Positions 23,584 to 35,000 of a stretch of 64,000 nucleotides of DNA are shown in pieces. The translations under genes and the position numbers were made by a program. The stretch lies in contig JAMXDE010000023.1 in the NCBI GenBank assembly GCA_026770025.1, forward strand, positions 620,001 through 684,000, in the 5' to 3' direction. Every line of letters starts with the position of its first letter. Position 1 is the first letter of the stretch. This stretch comes from Craspedostauros australis. Its lineage: Eukaryota; Bacillariophyta; Bacillariophyceae; Mastogloiales; Achnanthaceae. A model generated the notes under the pieces. That model saw nothing but the letters and a program-made list of their open reading frames with translations, did no database searches and was not told the DNA's origin.

Positions 23584-24881
23584 AGGGATATGGCCATGAT
23601 TGCTTTCGTCGGTGATCGTGCTTCTGAATTCACGGGGAGGGAACAGCAAGGTGCAGGTGCCAATCAGACAGTAGATGCTTTCTTTGCAATGGGCTGGCGG
23701 TTGTGTACTTGTTGTCGTTAGTACCATACGAACTCGTGTGCAGCTCCATTAACGCAATAGGTACTCCGGCATCTCCAAAGCAACGAGGTCACACACACAC
23801 TCATACGAGCTGGATGCAAACCCACACATGGATTGCTCCGGAATGCATCATATAGTACTAGCACTAGAGGACTGGCACATTAGTCAAGCAATGTATTGCT
23901 CGTAGATTAGGACTCTGAAGCACTCGCACATTTTGAGTCGAGAGCACGACTACTCTCTCTCTCTCTCTCGTGGCTTGTAGACTTCTCCCGCTTCGAGTCG
24001 AAACGTCGTTTCATATGATTTTCGTTGTCCAAATACTGCATGAAGATCGGGCTCTCCGTTCCGACACACGTTAATTGGTTCGCCATAAGTATTGCGAAGC
24101 CCATAAATACATACAACACTCTATTGGTAGATACCACCAGAATTCGCGTCATGACGATGCTGAATCTCACGAGAGCAGCCGCAACGAAGGCGATGACACG
24201 CCCGCGAAAGTCTTCATTTCCGAGGAGGCCTGTGTTGCGTTCGCTCCGCATCCGGTGCACAGAGCGAGAAGCTGCGATCGCACGAGTAGGGCAGAGCATC
24301 ATTCACTGATGGGACTCTCCACAAAAGAAGCAAACGGAGCAAACGGCACAGAAGGACGCCTGGAATAGTTGTTGAACTCTGCAATCATTGCCATCCATCC
24401 CTGGCTCCCGTTGGCGACCTTCAACATGATGGATCTGCGGTGGCGCTGACGAGAGCTGACTTCTTGCGTAACTTCGCTTCGAACGAGAGGGACAGCACGT
24501 ACGAGGCGATATGATGTTTCGATGATCGCATTTTCATCTCCAAACTGCATGCAGGAACAGCATAGCACGCGTTCACTCTCTGAGGGCTGCGCCTTCATGT
24601 GTAGCCGTACAAGTACATTCGCGAATGACTGTCAAGTGGCATGAAGCGGAAAGGAATCGATAACAGGGCGTGTTCGCAGAGGGCCGTACCATAGTCGTAC
24701 GACAACAAACAGACCAACAAACCAACAAACAAATAGACACCACATCCGCGTGCTCGGCGACGACTGAAGCACAACGGAATGTAACTTGGAGCCCTCGCTA
24801 AGCGATTAGCTCACAAAATCAGAACAACGACATCCAAAACAACATCACGCACAACAAGCAAACCACTCATCAACAACCACG
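23584..24881. other. Intergenic region
   Basis: About 1.3 kb without a supported gene. It has a short TC run near 23953-23969 and AACA-rich sequence near 24704-24735 just upstream of the next gene. A 131-codon minus-strand frame at 23907-24302 has one hydrophobic segment but no recognisable family, and I do not call it. Confidence 0.4.
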
Positions 24882-25465
24882 ATGAAACACCTCTCCATCC
24901 CTTCCCTCATCTTCGCTGCAATCTTTGCATTGAGTGCTCAGAACTATGCTGGTAGCACGCTCGTTCAAGCCTTCTCGGTTGGCCTGGGATTTCCCAGAGC
25001 CGCATCCTGCCGCGCCCGAGCAACACGAAACGAGATGGCGTTTGGCGTTGGTATCACAGCAACAACAAGAGCAACAACGACAGGCACCTCCACTACTCTC
25101 AACGGAGGGACGAAGATTGTATCACTTGATTTTGCCACAGATTTGCTTGACGAAGCAGAAGACGTCTTTGAGAGTCTCGAGGTGAGACAGTCATTGCTGT
25201 GGACCCTTGCCCTGGTGTGGACGAAACGCACATGGCGGTTTGCTGCTTCGATGAACTCGAAAGTGAAGGTTGTCGACATGACGGCCATTTGCCCCTCTGG
25301 TTGGATTTGTGGACGACGCTGCTGATCGTGATGCAGGTTCCTGAAATGTGCAATATGCACGTGGTCCAGAAGATTGCCAAGACTCTGGCATCGACCGCCT
25401 CCTACACCTCTCAATGCGAGGGGCATTCACTCCCTTGTCTCACCATTGCTGCACTCTTCATTTAA
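24882..25465 (+). CDS. Small two-exon protein with signal and possible plastid presequence
   Basis: The first exon (24882-25181) codes for a clear signal peptide (MKHLSIPSLIFAAIFALSA) followed by VQAFSVGLGFPRAASC. A Phe just after a small residue resembles the ASAF-type cleavage site of diatom plastid presequences, and the Arg/Thr-rich stretch that follows fits a transit peptide. A good donor (GAG|GTGAGA) and acceptor (ATGCAG|GTT) define a 155-nt intron (25182-25336). The second exon reads VPEMCNMHVVQKIAKTLA and stops at 25463-25465 (TAA), for about 142 residues. The mature part is short and acidic (LDEAEDVFESLE) and belongs to no family I know. Without splicing, the first frame runs on to 25325. 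The intron and the plastid location are inferences, and further exons downstream cannot be excluded. Confidence 0.42.
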
Positions 25466-26557
25466 AAAAACGACCGCTGTCCCTCTGTTTTGTTTGCGCG
25501 TGCGTTTCCTCATGCGGCGCGCATCAATGCTCTGCAAACCACAGGAGCTCGTTGTTCACCTCCAGGGCAAAACGGCTGCGACTGCAGACTGGGCTCTTGT
25601 GAACACGACTCTGAGTGCAAGTGAACATCTCCAGGCGGAAGTCACTGATTCATTGGGGGATCTGGCACCCCTATCCTTGATCCGCAGTCAACTCGCCCAG
25701 GTTGCAAGCAATATGCAAGTCGACAATCAGGCAGCACGAGCCGAAGAGAGCAATCAAGATGTTCCAGCGTTGATTATTGCAGTGGAGTTCCTCGCACTCG
25801 ATGTAGCTGACCTTATCGCGATCCTCCTGTCTATCACCTCGGGGGAGAATGACAGAGAAAAAGGGTCTGGACCACGGACAGAGATTTGACATGGACTGGG
25901 CCGTGCCTCTTCGCTGCAAGCCTCTGCCTCTCTGGACAAAAAGACGGACACCCACCATTGGCAACTTGGACGGACTGTCCACCAACTCACGGATACAACT
26001 ACTCAAAAGCAAAAGTACTGCCGGAGCAGCAACCACATCCTCTAGCAAGTAGAGTTGCTCATTTTCACATCATCTCTTTCTGGTCCAGTGCGCAGAGTGT
26101 GCGGCCACGAAATCGTATCGACTACGCTCGCCCGTCCTACGTAGTAGCATCGAGTCTCCCATTCTTGTCAGCCCTTCTGCGCTCTGCGGACGTGAAGGAG
26201 GTGCTGTTGCCTGCCATGCTTCTGTCCCCAATCGGGTGCCCTGTCCTTTTTCTCGAAAGAGTGGCGTACCACATCATGCATCCTCGAGTAGACGCACGTT
26301 GGTTGCTTGTTGTACTGCTTGAAGTCGTACGTATGGTACGATCTACACCATCCATCTCGCGGCGAATTTGGATGAAAGGAGACTCGTCTCTCGCTTTTGT
26401 TCTGGGGGAGGAAGCAGACTGGTACGCCACGTTTGCCTAACCTCCTTATACTGTGGCATAAGAGTACGAGTATGTATAATACCAATACTGCACAATCCAT
26501 AATCACTGTACATCCTCTAGGATTGTTTCAAGCAAAAAAGCCACCTATGATATCATG
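25466..26557. other. Intergenic region with one possible coding segment
   Basis: A plus-strand frame (25374-25889) reads like a helical protein in its second half (EVTDSLGDLAPLSLIRSQL and onward to LALDVADLIAILLSIT). It could be a further exon or a small gene. A second frame (25886-26440) has hydrophobic runs but no motif. Neither is supported well enough to call. The 3' end of the giant minus-strand gene lies at 26558. Confidence 0.3.
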
Positions 26558-29500
26558 CTACACGTCCCAAAGATACAGCTGACGAACTCTCACGTTGATC
26601 TGGGCCGATGACGTCCCACCCATCAATAGAAGATAAACGTCTTCATCAGAATCGGCAGGGAGTTCATGTTCGACGCAGTTGGTTACCCCAAAGGCTGCCA
26701 CCGTTTGAAGGCATCTTAAGCTGTCGCAATCATCGCCCACGAATACACCAATTTGCGTGCCTGGGATCGGTGAGCAGGCAGTGATCCGCATTCCGGAATC
26801 CATTCTTTGCAGCTCCGATGCAAGAATCTTGTACCAGACTGCAGCATGTGTCAAGAGCGTCGAATTCACATTCGGATACCGAGGAGAGTGGCACAAGTCG
26901 ATGTCATCGATCGTTGCCGTACTCATATCGACAAACACTTCGTCGCGATCGTAAAGGGGAATTGCATTCTCGCAATGGTCGTTGGCGACATTCGCCTCCA
27001 CCTTGACTGACACCAGCGACCCTGCCAGCGCGGTGTTGTCCATAGCCGAATCGCCAGCATCCTTTTCAGCAGTGCCTGTAGCAGTACTTGCAGCAGTACT
27101 TCCAGCGCTTTCGTTCGTTCCGACGCCCGAGATGCGGATGAAATACTCCTCGCCAAACGCACTTTGCCACGATAAGGAACCTTGATGTATAGGCGGGCCG
27201 TTTGCAATAACGTGATGGAATGTCATGTCGCCGTCTTTGCTCAGCCACCCCCTGGCTCGCGATTGCACCGCGCCGTCGACACAGCTTAGTTGATTGCAGT
27301 CTCGTCCCGAATAGACTTCCACGGTGGAGTTGAACCTCGTGTCGAAGCCGCGCGTCGAGACCATCATGTACCCGCCACTACCAATCACGCTCAGCCATGC
27401 AACGTTGCTCGACGATGTCTTGAATTTGAAGTCGCAGCTTGGCACTACACTGGCCATCTGCTCTTCCTGTTCATCACTAACGTTTGGTTCGACTGGCATT
27501 GACGTGAACGTCGGGTTTGATGCTGGTACGACAAACGTCATTTCATCTCTCAGCTCCAACGGGGCTGTAGCAATCCCGGAGCAGGTGCTTGATGCCTGGG
27601 GTGCTGAGCGCAGATATGTGCCATCGGTTTGGCGTGCGAACCACTTTGGGTGACGGATCAGCACATAGTAAGTCGTTCCAGCTTCACTTGACCAGGCCAC
27701 CTGACCATTGCGATCGCAGTAGACATCGCTCGATCCGACGCAACTCAATGCGCCGCAAGTACCGCTGTACACACTCACCTGCGTGGAGAGACCAGAAGGG
27801 GATGGTCTCTCAGCGCAGGTGGATGCAACCATGGTCGTGCCATCTCCGACAACCGTGTACCAAGCGCCAGGAAAGTTCCACCAATCCGCCAAAGGATCGT
27901 CGCATTGAGAGCCTGTGGTGTCTGGTCCAAGCTCACTTTCGAAAATAAATTTGATGAGTCTTCCGACCCGAGCAGGTCGAGCTCCGTCACAGGTGTCCAC
28001 AGATCTCAATTCTGTTGTGCTCAGTTCGAATACATGCTGGATGGCATCGTCACCGTCGGCGCCGTCGCCGGTTGCCTGAACGAAGAGACTGTACCGTTGA
28101 CCTTGCGCGGTTGTCCAATCGACATCTTGATGGCCCATCACAGTGTAACCTATTCCGTTGAATTTGAATCCGATGATGTCCTCATGATATGTTGCTGCTA
28201 CGCACTCCAACATATCGCAGCTGTCACCATCGTACGAGTACACTTGAATCGTCATGTTCGCGTTCGAACCAGGATTGCTGGTAGACGCACGGACGCGCTT
28301 TCCGTCACCGATGAATGAAAACCATGCCCCGTTGTTGTGTGGGATGCCGTCTTGGCCGTCGCAAATGGTCGGCACTACCTCACTCTGGGGACTGCCCCTT
28401 CTGGTCACTGAAAGGACTGTGTCGCCCTTTTCGATTACATTCGTGGGCATGCCATCAACCACATTGTATCCGCATGCGGCACCTGCTTGGGTGTGTTCGA
28501 TCAGCGTCAAGCGTGCAGCAATAGATGGGTATACATTGTACACTTGAATGTAGTAATCGACACCATCCTCTGCAAACCACGTTGCGAAGGTGTGTTGGCT
28601 CCAGTCTCCACCCTGGCTGTTGCCATGCACGCATCGCAAGCTCTCACAGTCGGATGATGCCCCTGCTGGTTCCTGCTGTGCTTGATATACGACGAATCTT
28701 GCGTCTCTCGTGAACTCTTCGCCAAACGCCTGATAGTCATCACTCGGTTTGATTGTGTTGACTGTCATCTTCACCAATTTTCCCATTCCATGTACGTGGA
28801 ACCAAGCTCCACCAACCAGCTGAGGATAGGCAGAACCGCACATATCAACGTGATAATCATTCGTCACCAGCGTCATCGACAGCAGCACGTCGGTTGTGAT
28901 GTCGCTCGTATCGGTCGACACCTCCAGTGTCACCGCGTGTTCGCACTCATCGTATGCAGGGAAGTCAACATCAATCCAAGCCTTCCATGGATTCGATGTT
29001 GATGTTGCTGATGGCACTGCCAACGGTGATAGCGGCGGTGGCGTTGATGACGTTGATGAGCTATCTGCAACATGCAGCGAATAGTTGCTCGTGAAGAATC
29101 CTTCTGTCCCGATCCACACACGATACATCGTGCCAGTCTCGCTCTCCCATGACACCTGCCCGTTGACTCCGCAAAAGTGAGTGCTGGAATCAATGCAAGT
29201 GAGATTGCCGCACTTTCCTCCCGTCACAATCACGATTGTCGGTCTTGTATGTATTTGATCGAGGCATGAGGATGCGATCATCTGCCGACCGGTGCCAATG
29301 GTGTAATACCATGAGCCCACCAGATCTACGTTTCTCCTTTGGAATGAAAAGTCCTCCTGAACGTAGCAATCCATGACGTCTTCATCCAGTGCGGCCCTCT
29401 TGAATGATCCATTGATGGATTCGCCAACTCCGATGAATTCTGCCTCATCGCAGACAGTGTTGTTGTCGAGGGTGTGGCTTGATACGGAGATGTTGAACGT

Positions 29501-32500
29501 TGGAGATCCTTTTGAGAGTCCGGGTGTTATGCCGCCACCCAATTCACGAAGCGCCATGACTGCGATACGATATGCCTGATGGGGCTCACTTATCCAAGTC
29601 AATGTGGGGCTTGGGAGAGTGTCGTCGCCACATGCACCATGATGTTGTTGGGGGAAATATTCACTCGCGGCGCAGTGTAGATCTCCGCAGCTTCCGGCGT
29701 AAGCACGCAGTTCCAAATCACGGAATGACCCCAAGTGACAGATGCTGATCGTCAACTGGGTTCGTTCCGCTAGGTTCATTACTTCATACCAAAGTGCATC
29801 AATGGTGGGGAGTCTCCGACGGTAGAAGGCTCCAGAACATCCTTCTGTCACACTTGTCTTGAGAACGCTGCTGGAAATCTGAATTGGTTCGTCGCCCAAT
29901 TTCAATCCTATCGCTCCGTCGCACTGATCATTCGGCACAGCTTCATCGACCGTTAATATAAAGGAGCCTTCTTCGCCTGCGGTACCATGCACAATCAAAT
30001 GGTACGTCACGTCAGCTTTGGAATCAAATTCAACATACCCTTGTTCGAAGGTGCTGCCGTAGAGACCTTGAAATGGACAGGAGCCAAAGTTCTGGTTCAG
30101 TCTGCAGTTCAGTGAGCCGCAGACGTCGCCTTCGAGCACAAGAATCCTCGATCTATACCTTGTGAAGGTGCTGCATGTGGAAGCAATGAGCCGTTTGCCA
30201 TTGCCGACAACTTTTAACCATGTTGCTGCACCTGTGGTCTCGAATCCACCACAATATGAACCAAATGCCTGCGCGGCGTAACTAGTGTCCTGAGTGATTG
30301 ATTCTCCAATTTTGATTGATTCTGCATCATGGCACCGTTTGTCGTATGCACCTTTGTCTGATTTGGTGGTTGACAATATGAATTCGCCTTGTCCGCCGAG
30401 TGCACTGTGGATGAGAATGAAGTACCGTCGGTTTCGTTGTGCGAACCACCCCGTTTCGCTTTGGAATACGCAGCGATCGCTCGCTCTATTATTTCCAGTG
30501 ACGCATTCCAACGAATTGCAGTCATTTCCCCTGAGAATCGTAATTTGGTTGTCGAACAGCCGGAAGGTCGTCTCATTAGGTAAAGGTGGCGGAGCTGGGA
30601 GATCAAGCCGGAGCGAGGCATCATACTCGTGTGGTGTCATATCGAGAGATTTGCATGTATCCACATCGATGTATGAGTCATCTCCGACCACTGTGTACCA
30701 CACACCCGGAGATACCACTCCGGATGCAAGGCCACAGCCTGATGTGAACTCAGTTGGGATGGTTGCTTCCATCGTTGATGCATGGATGGAGATGTTGCCT
30801 CCTACATCCAGAGGAACAGCCGCCTCACACAAGTCATTGCGCACTGCCGACTGGATCGAGAAGGCGAATTCGGGGCTTGATGAAGGACCGGCATCCGTCG
30901 TTGTGTCGATGTTGGTGCTTGTGTCTGCACTCGGGTTGTTTGGCGCAATGCCATTCGTCCCTCCTTTGCTGAGAATTTCCTTGGATGAGACGTGCACGAA
31001 GTACGTCTCATCGAGGTTGGATTGCCACGCAACTTCGTTGAAGTTTGAGTCGCTGTCGAACTCCGCATCAGTTTCGTGGGGGGACTTGCATCCTCGGTTG
31101 AATACGGTCTCCACACCATCGAGGCACCTCAGGTTGTCGCACGATCCCTTGAAGACCTGCGCTTTGACAGATTGGAATGGAATCTCATCATCGCCAGAGT
31201 TCATGCCACCATCGCCGAAGTTATCATCCAGACAAGTGGAGACCTTCATCAACGATCCTGTTCCATTCACTGCATACCACGTGCCCTTCCTAGCCACCAC
31301 ATCCTGCACGCTGGATAGCTCGCAAGACGGTGTGTCGTCGCTGGCCGCGTTGCGATGGGAAGCATACAGTTTGCGGAACGAGAATGATGACAACCCATCG
31401 ATCGACTGCGCTTTGTGACAGATGTCATTGTCAGCCGTTTGGCGAATCGACAGTTGATAGTCGACATTCTCAGGGTCAATTGTGGATGCAGAAGTAGAGA
31501 TTGCTGCAGGTGCTGATGCTGATGACGACGATCTCAGTCCGTTGCGCTTGCTACCAGTTTCGGCGCTACCGTTGGTACTGGTACTGGATGTGGATAATCC
31601 GTCAGCAGGGTTCCAATCGGGATGGTCAGCAGGAGGAGCAGAAATGGCGAGGAAATACTCTTCATCATCCTCTGAATACCACGTCACCTGATTGCGAGAT
31701 CCACACGAGACGCTGTTCGTCTCCGTGGCACATTGCAAACTGCCGCAATCCCCCCTGAACACAGTGATGTAAGCTGGGGCGTTGCCTTGGACGGAACTTG
31801 GGTTGGCGTTGCTACTGCTCGTACTGCTGCCACTGCCACTGTCGTTGCCACTACCGTTGTCGATGCAAGTGGATGCAGTCACAATGCCCGACACGTTCGT
31901 CTTCACTGAGTACCACGTGGCAACTCCAGACTTCACACCGCAAGAGGCCAACGATGTGTCTGCCGGTGTCGCATATTCGTATGACCCTGTCACGACAACA
32001 GCTGGCTTGATGGATGGCATCGATGTTTCGGACTCTGATGTGGTGGTCAGGATGACATCGAGAGGCCTCGCGATCTCGCATCTATCGTTTGACGCGATGA
32101 GTTGGGATCGTATGGTGTAATCGAATGGCTCCATTCCGCCAATCGCAACAGTCACAGATTCTCTCTTCGCTGCCGGAATGACCAACGCGCATTGTCTTGT
32201 TGTACAGTTGCCGAACGCTATCGCACAACCGAGATCGTCGCAGCTTGCTCCATCGAAGGCGACCATCCATGTTGCGAGCGAAGAATCCGACGCCATTTTG
32301 ATGTTGATGGCTTCGCCACCGCCGTTGGCATAAGTTTCAAGCCCATCAATTGCTATCCATGAATGATATCCGGTCCAGGACTCTTGCTCGCCGCAACCGA
32401 TTGTGGTTTGCGTCATGTTGCGCGATGCTCCACCAGATGTCTGAGATGACGTGGCCGTTGGAGATTTCTCACGCACAAGATCAACCGCCTCTCCGTCAAC

Positions 32501-34588
32501 GCCCACCGCGACAGATCCTTCGCATGTCAGGCTTGTGAGGAAGGTTGTTGCGGGGGAGGCTGGAGACTGGGTGGGAGTTGGTCCTGCCCCACGGCCTCCT
32601 GCATCTGAGGAATCATCATCTTCGCATTGGTTCATCTCGGGAAAGAGCGAACAAGCGCTTGTGAGCATGACAATACCAACGATGATCGAAAGGACAATAC
32701 ACGCGCACAGGGCTGTCAATCCAGACGAACATTTCCGATCACCGCTAGGATCTCTGTTCTTATCAGTGTCACCGTTCGCGAGGTCGTCGGTCAAACTGTT
32801 TTCCATTTCACGCGGTTGGCCTGCTTCAGCGTCATCATATCGAATGATGTTGCCATCGGCATCAACGATCTCGCGTTCCATCTCTTCAGCAAGGACAGGT
32901 TCGCCGAGGGAAGGATCCACCACGTTGATAATTCTGTTGCCTCTTGGTGTTCGCGGACCCTCTCTGCTTCGTTCTTGCCCCACTGTCGGTTGACCAGAGA
33001 CACGGGCAGAGCGAGCGCTGAGGATGCCACCATCGATTTCGTTCGATGGTGTGCTGTCTCCTTCGTGTGTCTGGCTCTCGTCTTCTGTTCCAGAAGTCGA
33101 TAGATCGTCAACCAACTCGCCCTGCGCCGTGTATAGACCGTTGTGCGCGGACGGGTCGTATTCCTGTGCACCTGCGGCTTGGCGAATGGCCACGTGCTCA
33201 CCGCCTTGCTGTTGCGCAAGCAATAGTTCTCCTGGGACCAGTGCCCCTCCCGATGCAGCCATTGCGCTAGATCGCTGACCGACTGAACTGGACCCGGTGG
33301 ACCAATCATCGTCATGGCTGCGGAGTCGCGGCAGTCGCGAAGTTTGCTGCCGACCACCCTCCAACTCGTCGTCGTAGATCTGGGGCCCGACCGCGGCATC
33401 GTCGGCGCCACGCTTTTGTGCGATGGCGTCGGACCTGCCATATGCGTGAAAGGAAGAACTCAGATTGTTGATAGAGCCAGCAACGCTGTCGTCATTCTGC
33501 GCCTCTCCCTTACCGCTGGTCTCATGTGCTTGTTGGCTTGCCAGCCCTTCTGTTGAAGCCGTGGCTGCGTTGCTACTGCCGTTGTTGCTGCTGGCAGTGC
33601 TGCTACTGTTGCCGTTCTTGCTGTTGCCGCCTCCCTGCTTGCTGTTGCTGTTGCCGTTGCCATCGTCCCTCATCCAAGAGTCTGGCGAAATCAGGGATTG
33701 AGATGCAACGGAACGCAGATCGTCTTGATCTGAAGACGGGCGTCTGCCGTCGTTGCCTTGCGCGGTGTTTCCGCCTGCTCCAATGTCACCAATTTGCGTG
33801 ACTGCGATATTGCCATCGTCTTCAAGTATCTTCGTTCTCGGCCGCCGGCCGCTCGCTGTGCTCATGCTGTACCTGCTGGTTTTCTCGTCCTTCTCGTTCT
33901 TCTCAATGTCAACGTCCTGTCTGACGGAGCGGTGACTGATGGAGCGGTGACCAATGGAGTGGTGGTCGTGAAATCGGAACCTGCGACGGCGATTGAGATG
34001 TTCGCTTCCGCCTGCGCTATGTCCGGTCAGCCTTTGAGTCGGCCCCGAGGCCTCATGATCCGAGGCGCTGTGTCCCAGAGTAGTGGCGGTTTCCTTGATG
34101 CGCACACTGCGGCGAGAATTGCTTCGCTGGATAGGCCTGCCGCTGTCGCTTCCGCTGCCAGATTGGCGTTGGCAGTGGTCGCCACTGGGGATGTCTCCAT
34201 CGCTTTCCACAGCGTCATCTGTGACCGCGCTGGTTTCGTCTTTGTCGCTGCTCGTGCGTCTGACTTCGTTGTCACTGCTATTATCGTCGCTACCGCTGCC
34301 GTTGTTGTTGTTGTTGTTGTTGGTACTATTGTTGCTAGTTCGACGCTCTTCATCGTGTGACTGCAAGTCGTGGGGCAAGTCGTCAATCTCGCCGAAGCTT
34401 GCAACATCACTGTCCACGACGTCGCTCACAGAGTCTTCAGCGCCTACCTGTCTGGCAGCATCTCCATGCTCGTGCGAGTCACTGACATGTTCTGTCTCTT
34501 CGTTGTTGTTGCTGTTGTTGTTGTTGCTGCCGCCGTTGTTGCTACTGTTGTCACCATCAATCCCACCGCTTCGTTCGGAAGAACTCAT
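26558..34588 (-). CDS. Giant single-pass membrane protein with about twelve cysteine-rich ectodomain repeats
   Basis: One uninterrupted 2,676-codon frame ends in TAG. Residues 1 to about 615 are low-complexity, rich in Ser/Asn/Asp/Gly, with no signal peptide. One hydrophobic helix follows (CACIVLSIIVGIVMLTSAC, about 620-640). The remaining 2,000 residues consist of about twelve related units of 150-190 residues. Each begins with a D-x-C-x-x-A segment (NDRCEIARPL, NDLCEAAVPL, NDQCDGAIGL, NDHCENAIPL), then a WY strand (ATWYSV, GAWYTVVGDG), an ASTC block, a C-x-x-L-x-C pair (DCGSLQC, ACGALSC in type) and a W-x-SE...Y strand. This resembles repeated beta-sandwich units of the bacterial pre-peptidase C-terminal type. 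Lack of a signal peptide suggests a type II protein, N-terminus inside and repeats outside. It may act in adhesion or as a receptor; no enzyme domain is visible. Confidence 0.85.
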   Translation of the reverse strand: MSSSERSGGIDGDNSSNNGGSNNNNSNNNEETEHVSDSHEHGDAARQVGAEDSVSDVVDSDVASFGEIDDLPHDLQSHDEERRTSNNSTNNNNNNNGSGSDDNSSDNEVRRTSSDKDETSAVTDDAVESDGDIPSGDHCQRQSGSGSDSGRPIQRSNSRRSVRIKETATTLGHSASDHEASGPTQRLTGHSAGGSEHLNRRRRFRFHDHHSIGHRSISHRSVRQDVDIEKNEKDEKTSRYSMSTASGRRPRTKILEDDGNIAVTQIGDIGAGGNTAQGNDGRRPSSDQDDLRSVASQSLISPDSWMRDDGNGNSNSKQGGGNSKNGNSSSTASSNNGSSNAATASTEGLASQQAHETSGKGEAQNDDSVAGSINNLSSSFHAYGRSDAIAQKRGADDAAVGPQIYDDELEGGRQQTSRLPRLRSHDDDWSTGSSSVGQRSSAMAASGGALVPGELLLAQQQGGEHVAIRQAAGAQEYDPSAHNGLYTAQGELVDDLSTSGTEDESQTHEGDSTPSNEIDGGILSARSARVSGQPTVGQERSREGPRTPRGNRIINVVDPSLGEPVLAEEMEREIVDADGNIIRYDDAEAGQPREMENSLTDDLANGDTDKNRDPSGDRKCSSGLTALCACIVLSIIVGIVMLTSACSLFPEMNQCEDDDSSDAGGRGAGPTPTQSPASPATTFLTSLTCEGSVAVGVDGEAVDLVREKSPTATSSQTSGGASRNMTQTTIGCGEQESWTGYHSWIAIDGLETYANGGGEAINIKMASDSSLATWMVAFDGASCDDLGCAIAFGNCTTRQCALVIPAAKRESVTVAIGGMEPFDYTIRSQLIASNDRCEIARPLDVILTTTSESETSMPSIKPAVVVTGSYEYATPADTSLASCGVKSGVATWYSVKTNVSGIVTASTCIDNGSGNDSGSGSSTSSSNANPSSVQGNAPAYITVFRGDCGSLQCATETNSVSCGSRNQVTWYSEDDEEYFLAISAPPADHPDWNPADGLSTSSTSTNGSAETGSKRNGLRSSSSASAPAAISTSASTIDPENVDYQLSIRQTADNDICHKAQSIDGLSSFSFRKLYASHRNAASDDTPSCELSSVQDVVARKGTWYAVNGTGSLMKVSTCLDDNFGDGGMNSGDDEIPFQSVKAQVFKGSCDNLRCLDGVETVFNRGCKSPHETDAEFDSDSNFNEVAWQSNLDETYFVHVSSKEILSKGGTNGIAPNNPSADTSTNIDTTTDAGPSSSPEFAFSIQSAVRNDLCEAAVPLDVGGNISIHASTMEATIPTEFTSGCGLASGVVSPGVWYTVVGDDSYIDVDTCKSLDMTPHEYDASLRLDLPAPPPLPNETTFRLFDNQITILRGNDCNSLECVTGNNRASDRCVFQSETGWFAQRNRRYFILIHSALGGQGEFILSTTKSDKGAYDKRCHDAESIKIGESITQDTSYAAQAFGSYCGGFETTGAATWLKVVGNGKRLIASTCSTFTRYRSRILVLEGDVCGSLNCRLNQNFGSCPFQGLYGSTFEQGYVEFDSKADVTYHLIVHGTAGEEGSFILTVDEAVPNDQCDGAIGLKLGDEPIQISSSVLKTSVTEGCSGAFYRRRLPTIDALWYEVMNLAERTQLTISICHLGSFRDLELRAYAGSCGDLHCAASEYFPQQHHGACGDDTLPSPTLTWISEPHQAYRIAVMALRELGGGITPGLSKGSPTFNISVSSHTLDNNTVCDEAEFIGVGESINGSFKRAALDEDVMDCYVQEDFSFQRRNVDLVGSWYYTIGTGRQMIASSCLDQIHTRPTIVIVTGGKCGNLTCIDSSTHFCGVNGQVSWESETGTMYRVWIGTEGFFTSNYSLHVADSSSTSSTPPPLSPLAVPSATSTSNPWKAWIDVDFPAYDECEHAVTLEVSTDTSDITTDVLLSMTLVTNDYHVDMCGSAYPQLVGGAWFHVHGMGKLVKMTVNTIKPSDDYQAFGEEFTRDARFVVYQAQQEPAGASSDCESLRCVHGNSQGGDWSQHTFATWFAEDGVDYYIQVYNVYPSIAARLTLIEHTQAGAACGYNVVDGMPTNVIEKGDTVLSVTRRGSPQSEVVPTICDGQDGIPHNNGAWFSFIGDGKRVRASTSNPGSNANMTIQVYSYDGDSCDMLECVAATYHEDIIGFKFNGIGYTVMGHQDVDWTTAQGQRYSLFVQATGDGADGDDAIQHVFELSTTELRSVDTCDGARPARVGRLIKFIFESELGPDTTGSQCDDPLADWWNFPGAWYTVVGDGTTMVASTCAERPSPSGLSTQVSVYSGTCGALSCVGSSDVYCDRNGQVAWSSEAGTTYYVLIRHPKWFARQTDGTYLRSAPQASSTCSGIATAPLELRDEMTFVVPASNPTFTSMPVEPNVSDEQEEQMASVVPSCDFKFKTSSSNVAWLSVIGSGGYMMVSTRGFDTRFNSTVEVYSGRDCNQLSCVDGAVQSRARGWLSKDGDMTFHHVIANGPPIHQGSLSWQSAFGEEYFIRISGVGTNESAGSTAASTATGTAEKDAGDSAMDNTALAGSLVSVKVEANVANDHCENAIPLYDRDEVFVDMSTATIDDIDLCHSPRYPNVNSTLLTHAAVWYKILASELQRMDSGMRITACSPIPGTQIGVFVGDDCDSLRCLQTVAAFGVTNCVEHELPADSDEDVYLLLMGGTSSAQINVRVRQLYLWDV

Positions 34589-35000
34589 CCTAGCTGCTTC
34601 GTGCTGTTCCTTGAATCGGTTCTTGCACCTTGCACAGTGATCGATCCTGTGTTGGGTGGCTGCTGATCAGTCTTTGACTCTCAGCTCTCTATTGCATTGC
34701 CTGCAGGCCCTGCCGACGACTACAAGCACGACCACGACTTCGAGTGCGCCTCCTTGGGTCTTACAATTTGTGTTTGGTTGTCTCACTGTCGCCTCGTCTC
34801 GCCTCGTTTGCAAGGGAGATGCGCATGAGTGTAGTGCGATACTCGATGATGTGCGCATGGTCGGTTCGTGTTTTTGGCGCCTTGCGCAGAATTGGCGGTT
34901 TTGGTGTCAACATTCGCGTTGTCGACCGCATCTGGCGGTTCCGCTACCAGAGGTGTGGAGAGAAATCTCCAAAACAGAGAAGTCCCCAGAATTGCCTGTA
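34589..35000. promoter_or_regulatory. Upstream region of the giant repeat gene
   Basis: This 412-bp stretch lies between the start of the minus-strand giant gene and the left end of the mariner-like element, so the promoter is here or has been separated from more distal sequence by the insertion. TA at 34999-35000 is the left copy of the element's target duplication. No defined factor site is visible. Confidence 0.45.

Noticed and set aside
30294-31418. 374-codon plus-strand frame
   Set aside because: It is antisense to the giant repeat gene and lacks any motif.
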